A stretch of DNA of 63,145 bases from Vaginisenegalia massiliensis (GCF_900604935.1 NZ_UWPC01000010.1:1-63145), one strand, 5' to 3'; counted from the first letter of the stretch, positions 48,088 through 56,293 are shown. The notes: generated by a model from the letters alone, not told the origin. Numbers and translations are program-made.

Positions 48088-49368
48088 ATGATAAATAAAC
48101 TGAAAAACATTATTTCTGATTATTCAAGAAGGGGAGGATTTCATATTCTACTTTCATCGATAATCAGCAATATCTCTGGGCTAGTTTTGACAATTATCAT
48201 TGTACGTATCTTGAGTCAAAATGAATATGGAGAACTGATGTTTTTGCAGTCGTTTGTTACTGTCTTTATTCCATTTGCTGGTCTGGGATTAAATTATTCA
48301 TTATTAAGATTTGGGGCAATTGCAAAAACTGAAAATGAAAAGAATAAAATATTTTCTTTATGTTTGAAATATGGATTCATTAGTTCATTAATTATTAGTG
48401 CAGTTTACTGTTTAGCTGTAATTTTTGGAAATGTAAAAATTGTTACAACAAATTATTTAATAGTTCTTAATGCACTGTATTTGATAACATATTTTCTAAA
48501 AGAGCTCTCACAGTCTTATCTAAGAATAGTGCATAAAAATAAACAATTTGCATATAGTAACATTGTTTTTTCTTTATTGGTTTTAATTTTAGGAGTTGCA
48601 GGAACATATTTTTTAAATCAAGAGGGTTTTTTAATAGCAAGATTCATAGCTCCATTGATTATTTTTATGGCAATAATTTATGTGGTTAAACCACATAAAT
48701 TGCAAATTGAATATCAAGAGAATTTAGAAATAAGAGAAATGATAAAGTATGGTGTTTTTGTTGGTTTAGGAAGTATGGCGAGTAGTTTAATGATGCAAGT
48801 TGATACTCTGGCATTAGGATTTATGTCAATTTCTGCAAGTCTAATTGCCATGTATAAAGTTGCATGCCAAATACCATTAGCCGTACAGTTTATCCCAGCA
48901 GTTATTTTGACAACAGATTTTGTTATGATATCAGAGAATTATTTGAATGGTTCTTTTTTAAAAAAGTATAGAAAAAGATTATCTTTAATTTTATTAGTTG
49001 TATCATTGATAATAGGAATTATTATTTTAATATTTGGAAACTATATTATTGTTATGTTGTATGGAGATAATTATGCGCAAGCTTCTAACGTGCTAAAAAT
49101 TTTAACTTTTGGTGTTGTTTGTGATTTTGTACTTAAAATCCCAAATGGAAATATTTTGGCTGCTGTTGGAAAGTCCAAATGGAATGCAATATTATCTTAT
49201 GTTGGATTAATAGGTGACATTGTTTTAAATATTCTTTTTATTAAAATGTGGGGTTGGTATGGGGCTGCTATTTCGACAGCGTTAATGTCTGTAATAGTGG
49301 GGTTGATTAGCTTCTCTTTATGTACGTTTTATATTAATTCGATTAATAACAATAAGAGTGCTACATAG
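48088..49368 (+). CDS. Polysaccharide flippase (Wzx), second locus
   Basis: 426 residues, about 12 membrane segments. FHILLSSIISNISGLVLTIIIVRILSQNEYGELMFLQS is the typical start of PST-family flippases. AAAGGGA precedes the ATG, one base after the acetyltransferase stop. It should flip the second type of repeat unit. The AT-rich codon use matches the neighbours. Confidence 0.9.
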   Translation: MINKLKNIISDYSRRGGFHILLSSIISNISGLVLTIIIVRILSQNEYGELMFLQSFVTVFIPFAGLGLNYSLLRFGAIAKTENEKNKIFSLCLKYGFISSLIISAVYCLAVIFGNVKIVTTNYLIVLNALYLITYFLKELSQSYLRIVHKNKQFAYSNIVFSLLVLILGVAGTYFLNQEGFLIARFIAPLIIFMAIIYVVKPHKLQIEYQENLEIREMIKYGVFVGLGSMASSLMMQVDTLALGFMSISASLIAMYKVACQIPLAVQFIPAVILTTDFVMISENYLNGSFLKKYRKRLSLILLVVSLIIGIIILIFGNYIIVMLYGDNYAQASNVLKILTFGVVCDFVLKIPNGNILAAVGKSKWNAILSYVGLIGDIVLNILFIKMWGWYGAAISTALMSVIVGLISFSLCTFYINSINNNKSAT

Positions 49369-49439
49369 TTTGTAATAGATTGTTGGTTGGCAATGTCTAT
49401 TGGTTTTAAGCATACAAATACATATGATGAGGTGATCTT

Positions 49440-50534
49440 GTGAAAAAAATTATGGTTTCCTTTGGAACAAGGCCAGAAGCGATAAAGATGTGTCCATTAG
49501 TAAAAGAATTAAAATCACGTGAAGATGTAGAGTTAGTGGTTTGTGTAACTGGACAACATAAGGAAATGTTACAACAAGTACTTGATGCTTTTGATGTAGT
49601 TCCTGACTATAACTTAGCAATTATGAAGAGTCAGCAAACTCTATTTGATGTAACAATTAATATTTTAGATAAAATGAAGGAAGTATTAATTAAGGAAAAG
49701 CCAGATATTGTATTGGTACATGGAGATACATCTACAACTTTTGTTTCTAGTTTAGCTTGTTTTTATTTACAGATTCCAGTTGGACATGTTGAAGCTGGAC
49801 TTAGAACTTATAATATTTATTCGCCATTCCCGGAGGAGTTTAACCGTCAAGCAGTTGGCCTAGTTGCTAAATATAATTTTGCACCTACTGAAACCTCAAA
49901 ACAAAATTTACTCAATGAAGGAAAAGACGCTAATAGTATTTTTGTTACAGGAAATACCGCAATAGATGCCTTAAGTACTACGGTTAGAAAAGACTATTCA
50001 CATGAATATTTAGAGTGGGCAGCAGATAGTAAATTAATACTCATCACAGCGCATCGAAGAGAAAATCTTGGCGAACCAATGAGAGCAATGTTCAGAGCAA
50101 TAAACAGAATTATTATGGAAAATCCAGATACAAAAGCGATTTATCCTATTCATATGAATCCAATTGTACGAAAAGTAGCGGATGAAGTTTTTGGCAATAA
50201 TGATAGAATCAAAATTATTGAGCCTCTTGAAGTGGTCGACTTTCATAATTTTATGGCAAATTCATATTTAATTTTGACAGACAGTGGGGGTATTCAAGAA
50301 GAAGCTCCTGGATTAGGAATTCCTGTTTTAGTTATGAGGGATACAACTGAACGGCCTGAAGGAATTGCTGCTGGTACGTTAAAATTAGTTGGAACCGATG
50401 AAAATAGAATTTATGAAGCTTTTGATGAGTTGTTAAATAACAACGAAATATATGAAAAAATGAGTCGAGCATCTAATCCGTATGGAGATGGGACTGCTTC
50501 AAAACAAATTGCTGACATTTTATTAAAAAATTAG
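49440..50534 (+). CDS. wecB: UDP-N-acetylglucosamine 2-epimerase
   Basis: 364 residues from a GTG after GAGGTGATC. VSFGTRPEAIKMCPL, VHGDTSTTFVSSLACFY, GHVEAGLRTYNIYSPFPEEFNRQ, TAHRRENLGEP and TDSGGIQEEAPGLGIPVLVMRDTTERPE are diagnostic of WecB/MnaA. It makes UDP-ManNAc, the substrate of the dehydrogenase at 50834. Confidence 0.96.
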   Translation: MKKIMVSFGTRPEAIKMCPLVKELKSREDVELVVCVTGQHKEMLQQVLDAFDVVPDYNLAIMKSQQTLFDVTINILDKMKEVLIKEKPDIVLVHGDTSTTFVSSLACFYLQIPVGHVEAGLRTYNIYSPFPEEFNRQAVGLVAKYNFAPTETSKQNLLNEGKDANSIFVTGNTAIDALSTTVRKDYSHEYLEWAADSKLILITAHRRENLGEPMRAMFRAINRIIMENPDTKAIYPIHMNPIVRKVADEVFGNNDRIKIIEPLEVVDFHNFMANSYLILTDSGGIQEEAPGLGIPVLVMRDTTERPEGIAAGTLKLVGTDENRIYEAFDELLNNNEIYEKMSRASNPYGDGTASKQIADILLKN

Positions 50535-50833
50535 TTATGAGGGATTGGAAATTATTTTCAATCCCTAAATGTGTGGAAAAATGTACTAGAATAGTTAATT
50601 TTTATGTTTATTTTTTTATGAATCTTTTCTTTGTGTTTTTGCTGTTTTTAATTAAATAACTGATGCGAACCAATTAATTTGTAGTCGATCAAGAAATTTT
50701 TATTCAAATTATTCAGCAAATGAATGTGGTAAATTCTCAAGTTTTTTAGTATTTTATTTGGCATAGACAGTAATGGAATTTGAATGTTAAAATATTTGTA
50801 ATGAATTAATAATGATTAATTAAGGAGAAAAAT
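50535..50833. other. AT-rich spacer between wecB and wecC
   Basis: Almost 300 nt. AGGGATTG (50540-50547) and CAATCCCT (50559-50566) form a hairpin just after wecB but without a T run, so it is a weak terminator at best. The rest is very AT-rich, with no recognisable gene, RNA or clear promoter; the spacer length suggests a separate transcript for wecC-galU. Confidence 0.4.
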
Positions 50834-52057
50834 ATGATAAATGTTATTGGTTTGGGATACATCGGGTTACCAACTGCGTTAATGCTAGCTGCGAATGGAA
50901 ATGAAGTTGTTGGAACAGATATATTACAAAAAACAGTAGAAAATCTTCAACAGGGAAAACTTACATTCGAAGAAAAAAATTTGGACACTTTATTTAAAAA
51001 AGCAGTAGATAATGGAATACAATTTTCAACCAATTATCAAGAAACTGATATGTATATTATTACTGTGCCTACCCCATATGATTTAAAGACAAAAAAGATT
51101 GATCCAAGTTATGTAATTGAAGCAGTTAAAACAACTGTTCAAAATGCTAAGAATAATTCAATAATTGTAGTAGAATCTACTGTTTCTCCTGGAACACATG
51201 ATAAATTTGTAAAACCTATTATTCATGACGCACAAAAAATTTTAGGAAAGACATTACATTTGGTTCATGCGCCAGAACGGATTTTACCTGGTAATATGGT
51301 CTATGAATTGGAACATAATTCTAGAACGATTGGTGCGGATGATATTGAAGCAGCAAATAAAGTCAAAAAACTTTATGAAACTTTCTGCAAGGGAGAAATT
51401 GTCGTAACTGATATTAGATCTGCTGAAATGTCAAAAGTAATTGAGAATACGTTTAGAGATGTTAATATTGCTTTTGCTAATGAGTTAGCAAAAATTGCAT
51501 CATATAATGATATGGATGTTTATGAGATTATTCGAATCGCTAATAAACATCCACGGGTAAATATTTTAAACCCTGGACCTGGAGTAGGAGGGCACTGTAT
51601 TTCTGTCGATCCATGGTTTTTAGTGGGGGATTTTCCTGAGCTAACAAAACTTATTAAAATCTCTCGGGATATAAATGATTCTATGCCGACATATGTATTA
51701 AAAAAAATACATGATATTATGAAAGAAAAGCAAATATCAGATATTTCTAGAGTAGGTTTATATGGATTGACTTACAAACCAAATGTTGATGATGTTCGTG
51801 AATCTCCTACACTACAGTTACTTGAAAAGCAAAGAGAACATTTAGCTCCAGAATTAAAAGTATTTGACCCATATATTAGTAAAAAAATTGCAGAAAATCA
51901 GTATTTTAATTTTGAGGAGTTTTTAAAGGACATAGATTTGGTGGTAATTATGGTTGCTCACGAACATATTAAGCAAAACAAGGAACTGCTGAATGAAAAA
52001 GTAATTTTTGATACTCAAAATATATTTGAAAATTCAGAAAAAGTTTATAAATTATAG
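50834..52057 (+). CDS. wecC: UDP-N-acetyl-D-mannosamine dehydrogenase
   Basis: 407 residues. GLGYIGLPTALMLAANG (NAD site), VESTVSPGTHDKF, HAPERILPG and the catalytic Cys in GPGVGGHCISVDPWF mark the UDP-sugar 6-dehydrogenase family; the lack of a tyrosine-rich GDH variant and the wecB neighbour point to ManNAc. It oxidises UDP-ManNAc to UDP-ManNAcA. AAGGAG precedes the ATG. Confidence 0.9.
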   Translation: MINVIGLGYIGLPTALMLAANGNEVVGTDILQKTVENLQQGKLTFEEKNLDTLFKKAVDNGIQFSTNYQETDMYIITVPTPYDLKTKKIDPSYVIEAVKTTVQNAKNNSIIVVESTVSPGTHDKFVKPIIHDAQKILGKTLHLVHAPERILPGNMVYELEHNSRTIGADDIEAANKVKKLYETFCKGEIVVTDIRSAEMSKVIENTFRDVNIAFANELAKIASYNDMDVYEIIRIANKHPRVNILNPGPGVGGHCISVDPWFLVGDFPELTKLIKISRDINDSMPTYVLKKIHDIMKEKQISDISRVGLYGLTYKPNVDDVRESPTLQLLEKQREHLAPELKVFDPYISKKIAENQYFNFEEFLKDIDLVVIMVAHEHIKQNKELLNEKVIFDTQNIFENSEKVYKL

Positions 52058-52109
52058 TATTCTTAGGTAGAATACATAACTATAATGTTAAAATCTTCAG
52101 GAGGGTCCT

Positions 52110-53000
52110 ATGAAAAAAATTCGTAAAGCAGTTATACCTGCAGCAGGTTACGGGACTGGCTTTCTACCGGTTACTAAGGCGATTGCCAAAGAGATGTTGC
52201 CCATTGTAGATAAACCTGTTATTCAATTTATTGTTGAGGAAGCAGTCGCTTCAGGAATTGAAGAAATTCTGATCATTACGGGTAAATCAAAACGGCCAAT
52301 TGAAGACCATTTTGATTCTAATATTGAATTAGAAGAGAACCTAGAATCTAAAGGTAAAGTTAAAATGCTTGAGATGGTTCAATCGATTACCCAAGCTAAT
52401 CTTTTCTTTGTTCGCCAATCATATCCCTTAGGTTTGGGTGATGCGATATATCAAGCCAAAGCCTTTGTCGGAGATGAACCGTTTGTCGTGATGCTAGGCG
52501 ATAATATTATGGACAGCGAAACGCCTGTGACCAAGCAAATTATGGATCTTTATCACGAGACTGGAGCACCGAATGTGGCTTTAGTTGAAGTTGAAGCAAA
52601 AGAAACTCGTAAATATGGGATTGCTGATGTACAAACAAGCTCATCCCATAAGTTGGCGGAAGATGTCGTACATATCAACCATTTTGTTGAGAAACCACAG
52701 CCTGAGAAAGCACCAAGTAATTTAGCCATTGCAGGTCGTTATGTCTTAACACCAGAAATCTTTGATTTATTGGAGAATTTAGCACCTGGTTTAGATGATG
52801 AAGTTCAATTAACTGATGCAATTGAACAGTTAAATGAGTCTAAGCGAGTTCTAGGTAAAGTCATTGAAGGCAAACGCTATGATGTGGGTAATCCAATGGG
52901 TTACATGCAAATGAGCATTGAATATGCTCTTAAACATCCGGAAACAGCTGAAGATTTTAAACAATACCTTATTAGAATGAGCAAAGAATTATCCGAATAA
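52110..53000 (+). CDS. galU: UTP-glucose-1-phosphate uridylyltransferase, with an altered nucleotide loop
   Basis: 296 residues. KAVIPAAGYGTGFLPVTKA, EMLPIVDKPVIQFIVEEA and MLGDNIMD follow GalU/GtaB closely. The invariant Arg of the nucleotide loop (GxGTRFLP) is Gly17 here (codon GGC, 52158-52160; one base from CGC). That Arg contacts the phosphates of UTP, so activity may be lost or the base may be in error. GalU supplies UDP-Glc for both polysaccharides. AGGAGGG precedes the ATG; a terminator follows. Confidence 0.92.
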   Translation: MKKIRKAVIPAAGYGTGFLPVTKAIAKEMLPIVDKPVIQFIVEEAVASGIEEILIITGKSKRPIEDHFDSNIELEENLESKGKVKMLEMVQSITQANLFFVRQSYPLGLGDAIYQAKAFVGDEPFVVMLGDNIMDSETPVTKQIMDLYHETGAPNVALVEVEAKETRKYGIADVQTSSSHKLAEDVVHINHFVEKPQPEKAPSNLAIAGRYVLTPEIFDLLENLAPGLDDEVQLTDAIEQLNESKRVLGKVIEGKRYDVGNPMGYMQMSIEYALKHPETAEDFKQYLIRMSKELSE

Positions 53001-53009
53001 TTATAAATT

Positions 53010-53041
53010 AAAAGATATTCCTCTAAGGAATATCTTTTTTT
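53010..53041 (+). terminator. Terminator of galU
   Basis: AAGATATTCC (53012-53021) pairs with GGAATATCTT (53027-53036) around a 5-nt loop, followed by T5 or more. Confidence 0.9.
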
Positions 53042-53081
53042 GCTAGGAGATAAGAATGAACCCAATAATGTAATAAAAAAA

Positions 53082-53306
53082 TTGAAATAATAAAATGGAA
53101 CTCAGTTTATAGCGGTTATTTATAGATGGTTACGTTGATATTGTCGTAACCGCTTGATAGGTCGGGCTTGGAAAACCCCTTATCAATGCCCAGATGGCGG
53201 AGTCTAATTGTGAACATGGGCTTCGCTGTCCCCCTTTGTATTTTAATCATCTTCTCGAAGGGGAAATTAAGAAAACGCCAAATCCTAGCGACGGTTTGGC
53301 GTTTTT
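53082..53306 (+). ncRNA. Candidate structured small RNA with own promoter and terminator
   Basis: TTGAAA (53082-53087) and TTTATA (53106-53111) form a plausible promoter. Then come stems GGTTACG/CGTAACC (53128-53151), TTGATA/TATCAA (53154-53186, with GGG/CCC inside), GCCCA/TGGGC (53188-53221) and CCCCTT/AAGGGG (53231-53263). A perfect 11-bp terminator closes it: AAAACGCCAAA (53272-53282) with TTTGGCGTTTT (53295-53305). AGCGGTTA (53111-53118) can also pair with TAACCGCT (53147-53154), which excludes the first stem. I recognise no known RNA family. It could instead be a remnant of a mobile element. Confidence 0.4.
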
Positions 53307-53318
53307 CTATTGGTTTGA

Positions 53319-53356
53319 GGATTAAAGAGGGTCGGAGTCTTTCTTTAATCCTTTTT
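53319..53356 (+). terminator. Second terminator-like hairpin at the stop of the ComK-like gene
   Basis: GGATTAAAG (53319-53327) pairs with CTTTAATCC (53343-53351), followed by TTTTT on the + strand. It overlaps the last codon and stop of the convergent minus-strand gene and may stop + strand read-through into it. Confidence 0.55.
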
Positions 53357-54262
53357 GTCATAATGAGGATAGTTTTCTTGATAGAAAAGAAGTGATTCCC
53401 GGAGTGTATCTTGATCTAAGGCAAACTGACTAAGATAGGCAGAAGTTTGAGCCATTAACGGCTGACTTTTATAGTGGAAATAAGTCAGGATCGTATTAAA
53501 AGTCAGAAATTCTTTTAGATGCTTAATCTGAATTTCAAAAGGGTCCTTTAGGTGTTTGATGTCGCTGGTGAAAATAGGTGGATAGTCAGAACGGTGCATA
53601 TAATAATGCGGTAACTTAGCTTTATCATGTTCGGCAATGGCATAGTAGCCCCAAGCTTTCATTAAGATATAGGCGTAATGAATTTGCTGGATAATATAGG
53701 CCTGATTTTGGGTCAAACTAAGCTTTATACTTGTTGGTTGGGTATCTGACGTTTGATAGACAAAGTCTAGGATTAAATTTTTATCATGGCGCAATGGCGG
53801 AAAGGGGACGCCGTCTTCATGATGAGGCGTAAATTTTTGACAGGCTCTTAGATTGAGCCAATGGCCGCGACGACCCAAGTCTGAATGAGGAAGCCGCATG
53901 TAAGCATGGCCGTAATATACAAAAGGGAAGCTATCGTGGCAACGATTGGTACAAAGCCGCAAGAATCGTTGCCAGTATTGGTGACGATAGCCTAGCTCCA
54001 TGAAGCGACTTTCAGCTAAGCGGTGAGTTGTTTCTTTGCATAAGTAGAGACGGCCTTCTTGGGTGAGCATTAAGCTAGCGTATTGATTAGAATAAGATTC
54101 AATATTTAGTAGTAAAAGGAAATCCTGACTACAAATCAGATTGAATGGGGCCTCGGTGGCCGAATGGATGAGTTGAGGTAGCCAATCACTTGGGTCTTCT
54201 TGAAGATATAGATGTAATTGCTTTAACTGTTCATATTCAATATCAGAATGGTGAGATGACAT
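53345..54262 (-). CDS. ComK-like competence regulator with C-terminal extension (tentative)
   Basis: 305 residues; AAAGGAGT lies before the ATG. No membrane segment or signal peptide. The middle part follows the ComK layout by eye: LNIESYSNQYASLMLT, an ESRFMELGYRHQYWQRFL segment, PFVYYGHAYMRLPHSD, the W in GRRGHWLNLRACQKF, then SIKLSLTQNQAYIIQQIHYA, comparable to the end of B. subtilis ComK. ComK is about 190 residues; here about 100 more follow (DFNI-free, His/Tyr-rich, KHLKEFLTFNTILTYF). ComK switches on DNA-uptake genes. The call is pattern-based; the gene is divergent from a sigma-factor gene, which fits a regulatory pair. Confidence 0.5.
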   Translation of the reverse strand: MSSHHSDIEYEQLKQLHLYLQEDPSDWLPQLIHSATEAPFNLICSQDFLLLLNIESYSNQYASLMLTQEGRLYLCKETTHRLAESRFMELGYRHQYWQRFLRLCTNRCHDSFPFVYYGHAYMRLPHSDLGRRGHWLNLRACQKFTPHHEDGVPFPPLRHDKNLILDFVYQTSDTQPTSIKLSLTQNQAYIIQQIHYAYILMKAWGYYAIAEHDKAKLPHYYMHRSDYPPIFTSDIKHLKDPFEIQIKHLKEFLTFNTILTYFHYKSQPLMAQTSAYLSQFALDQDTLRESLLFYQENYPHYDKKD

Positions 54263-54625
54263 AATAATAAACTCCTTTCATAATAAAGTGACTAAAGAGT
54301 AAAATATGTCAATTTCAGGACAAAATGGCAACGTCCAGATATTAGACGAAAATATGGATGACTTTGCCGTAACCAAGTCTGGTTAGGAAAAGCTGTTAAC
54401 CAAATCATCGCTGCAATCTCCTTTCTAATCATTATTTGTGAACAAATATAGTTTAGCACGATCATGCAAAATATAAAATGTTTTCTTTAAAATAATAAAT
54501 TTTAGTTACAAATTATTTTAAGAATTTGAAAAGGGGATAATTTTGTTATCTAGCTTCAATAGGCAAAATCGGAGTATAACAGTTGATGCAAGGCCTTGTA
54601 AATTTAAACTACGGAGTGAATTTAC
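54263..54625. promoter_or_regulatory. Divergent promoter region of the ComK-like and sigma-factor genes
   Basis: 363 nt. TATAAC (54575-54580) is a possible -10 for the sigma gene. A block of A and T runs (54465-54545) includes AAAA and TTTT tracts as in ComK-binding regions, but I find no exact AAAA-N5-TTTT pair. TAACC/GGTTA near 54372-54386 is a small hairpin in the likely leader of the minus-strand gene. No gene is seen. Confidence 0.4.
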
Positions 54626-55168
54626 ATGGAAAATAATCAATTTGTCTCCACGGAAGAGGCTATTATTCAACAATACCGTCCGTTAGTCTGGTCATGTTTA
54701 CGCAAAGCAGGTATTGATATGAAGCGATTTGATTATGACGATTACCTCCAGATTGGTCTTCTGGCCCTCGTTCAAGCAGCGCGGACGAGCCAGACAGATC
54801 CTCTGGTTCCACCCTATTATCAATTCTTAGCTTATGCCAGACGGCAAATTATGTGGAAACTACGTGACCAACAACGACGTTCGATTCCGCATGAACAAGC
54901 TGAGCAATTGGCTGAAAGTATACCCGAATATGGCGATGATGGAGGGCTCCAGCGTTTAGAAGATACCCTGGTGGATCAAGATTTAATTCGCTTTCTATTA
55001 AGTAAATTAGCAGCAGAGGATCGGACCTTCTTAGCTTTTCTGATGCTTCATGGCGAGGAAAAGATAGCCTGTCAAGCGCAGCTATTAGGAATTTCACGCA
55101 AAACCTTCTATCAACGTCGTGCCAAGTTAGCTAAAAGGATTCGCCCTCTACTTGAACAATGGGGGTAA
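54626..55168 (+). CDS. Sigma-70-family factor (ComX/SigH- or SigO-like)
   Basis: 180 residues. Region 2 is at about 10-75 (IIQQYRPLVWSCLRKAGI, FDYDDYLQIGLLALVQAAR, FLAYARRQIMWKLRDQQRR). Region 4 is at about 130-175 with a helix-turn-helix (AQLLGISRKTFYQRRAKLAKRI). There is no region 1 or 3, as in alternative sigma factors such as ComX, SigH and SigO/YvrI. Two small DUF genes follow at once. Together with the divergent ComK-like gene, a competence or envelope-stress role is possible but unproven. Confidence 0.75.
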   Translation: MENNQFVSTEEAIIQQYRPLVWSCLRKAGIDMKRFDYDDYLQIGLLALVQAARTSQTDPLVPPYYQFLAYARRQIMWKLRDQQRRSIPHEQAEQLAESIPEYGDDGGLQRLEDTLVDQDLIRFLLSKLAAEDRTFLAFLMLHGEEKIACQAQLLGISRKTFYQRRAKLAKRIRPLLEQWG

Positions 55169-55241
55169 CACTTTCTAAGATTTGCTCGTCTTTATAGGTG
55201 TAAGCTAGTTTACAAGACATCATTTTAAGGAGGAATACAAG

Positions 55242-55454
55242 ATGGAAACAGCATTTGATCGCGCAAGTTTGGAGGTCTTCTATCAAGAAGGTCCGGATAA
55301 GGTCGGCCGTTTAACGGTTAAACATTTAAAAGAAGGGGTATCTGAGGCAACAATTGGTCAAATCAAAGCGGCTCTAGATAAAGTTGTCAAAGATATTACC
55401 GGAGACGTTATCTTAGTGAATCGCACACGTTACAGCCAAGTGGAAGGAGCATAA
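55242..55454 (+). CDS. DUF1659-like small protein
   Basis: 70 residues from an ATG after AAGGAGG. The pattern ASLEVFYQEGPDKVGRLTVKHL and VVKDITGDVILVNRTRYSQV fits the small DUF1659 family. The function is unknown; DUF1659 genes are commonly found next to DUF2922 genes, as here 3 nt downstream, and often near a sigma factor. It is probably co-transcribed with both. Confidence 0.65.
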   Translation: METAFDRASLEVFYQEGPDKVGRLTVKHLKEGVSEATIGQIKAALDKVVKDITGDVILVNRTRYSQVEGA

Positions 55455-55457
55455 TAG

Positions 55458-55688
55458 ATGAGCAAAGTTTTAAATTTAACATTTCGAGCAACCGATGGTA
55501 AGACCCATAGTATGACGATTGCTAATCCTATTGAGAATTTAGATCAAGCTACGGTCGAAGCCATGATGGATCAATTAATTGCAGCGGATGCCATTTACGA
55601 TGATCAGGTCAAACTCTTCAATGAAAAAGTGGGTGCCCGCTACGTTGAAACGATTGCTAGTCCAATTTTTGAAGTGACGGGCAAGTAA
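55458..55688 (+). CDS. DUF2922-like small protein
   Basis: 76 residues. KVLNLTFRATDGKTHSMTIANPIENLD and AMMDQLIAAD match the DUF2922 pattern. The function is unknown. GGAAGGAG lies before the ATG. The strong terminator at 55737 ends the sigma-DUF1659-DUF2922 unit. Confidence 0.65.
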   Translation: MSKVLNLTFRATDGKTHSMTIANPIENLDQATVEAMMDQLIAADAIYDDQVKLFNEKVGARYVETIASPIFEVTGK

Positions 55689-55736
55689 GTTCTAAGCTAA
55701 CCCAATAATTGGGTCTCTCACTCGACGTTTATGAAG

Positions 55737-55776
55737 AAAGAGGTCCTAAACACTCACAGTGTTTAGGGCCTCTTTT
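55737..55776 (+). terminator. Bidirectional terminator between convergent genes
   Basis: AAAGAGGTCCTAAACACT (55737-55754) pairs with AGTGTTTAGGGCCTCTTT (55758-55775), with one mismatch and a 3-nt loop. A T run follows on the + strand; the AAAG run gives a U tract on the other. Confidence 0.9.
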
Positions 55777-55783
55777 TTGTCGA

Positions 55784-56116
55784 TTAGTTAAGGGATTGGG
55801 CTAATTCGCGCTTCCATTGGTCGATGCTAGGAGCGTTCAGGGCAAAATCAAAATCTTTAAGGTTGATTTGGACGATGACTTCTTGCTTTTCTTTGCGGAC
55901 CATCAAGGTCATGTTGGCTTGGTCAGGACCGAAATACCAGAAGTAAAGAGTGTGACCAGGATTCATTTCTAAGTCATTTTTTATGACTTGAACTAAGTTT
56001 CTTTGTATGTCACTTTGGCAATTAAAGATTTGACCATAAGGATGGTCAGTCATAAGATTGGCTTGATACCAGATGTGAAGACTATCATCGTATTGTTCTT
56101 TAGCAAGTTGTTCCAT
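55784..56116 (-). CDS. Hypothetical protein, 110 residues
   Basis: A soluble acidic protein without signal peptide or membrane segment. AAAGGAG precedes the ATG at 56116. Notable is the aromatic pattern HTLYFWYFGPDQANMTLMVRKEKQEVIVQINL, which looks like a beta-rich fold. I recognise no family. It stands alone, converging on the DUF2922 gene. Confidence 0.65.
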   Translation of the reverse strand: MEQLAKEQYDDSLHIWYQANLMTDHPYGQIFNCQSDIQRNLVQVIKNDLEMNPGHTLYFWYFGPDQANMTLMVRKEKQEVIVQINLKDFDFALNAPSIDQWKRELAQSLN

Positions 56117-56246
56117 GTTAACGCTCCTTTAATTTGAGGATGGTTTTATTTAGTTAGAGTATAGCAGATGGCCAACAGGTCGAACAGTCTGCAGTTTGAA
56201 AGGGGCTTCCTTTTTGATTGGGAAGAAGCTAGTAAATATTAGGAGT

Positions 56247-56265
56247 CTAATCATGATATGATTAG
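56247..56265 (+). promoter_or_regulatory. Perfect palindrome upstream of the GNAT gene
   Basis: CTAATCAT (56247-56254) and ATGATTAG (56258-56265) flank GAT. A 19-bp dyad 29 nt before the start is a candidate operator. The regulator is unknown. Confidence 0.4.
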
Positions 56266-56293
56266 CTTAGATAAAGTTAGGGGAGTGAGATGC

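Noticed and set aside
53116-53395. Overlapping open frames on both strands in the structured spacer
   Set aside because: Neither has a ribosome site; the stem-loop run and terminators explain the region better.
54465-54545. ComK boxes (AAAA-N5-TTTT)
   Set aside because: A and T tracts are present but the spacings seen are 2, 7 or 8 nt, not 5.
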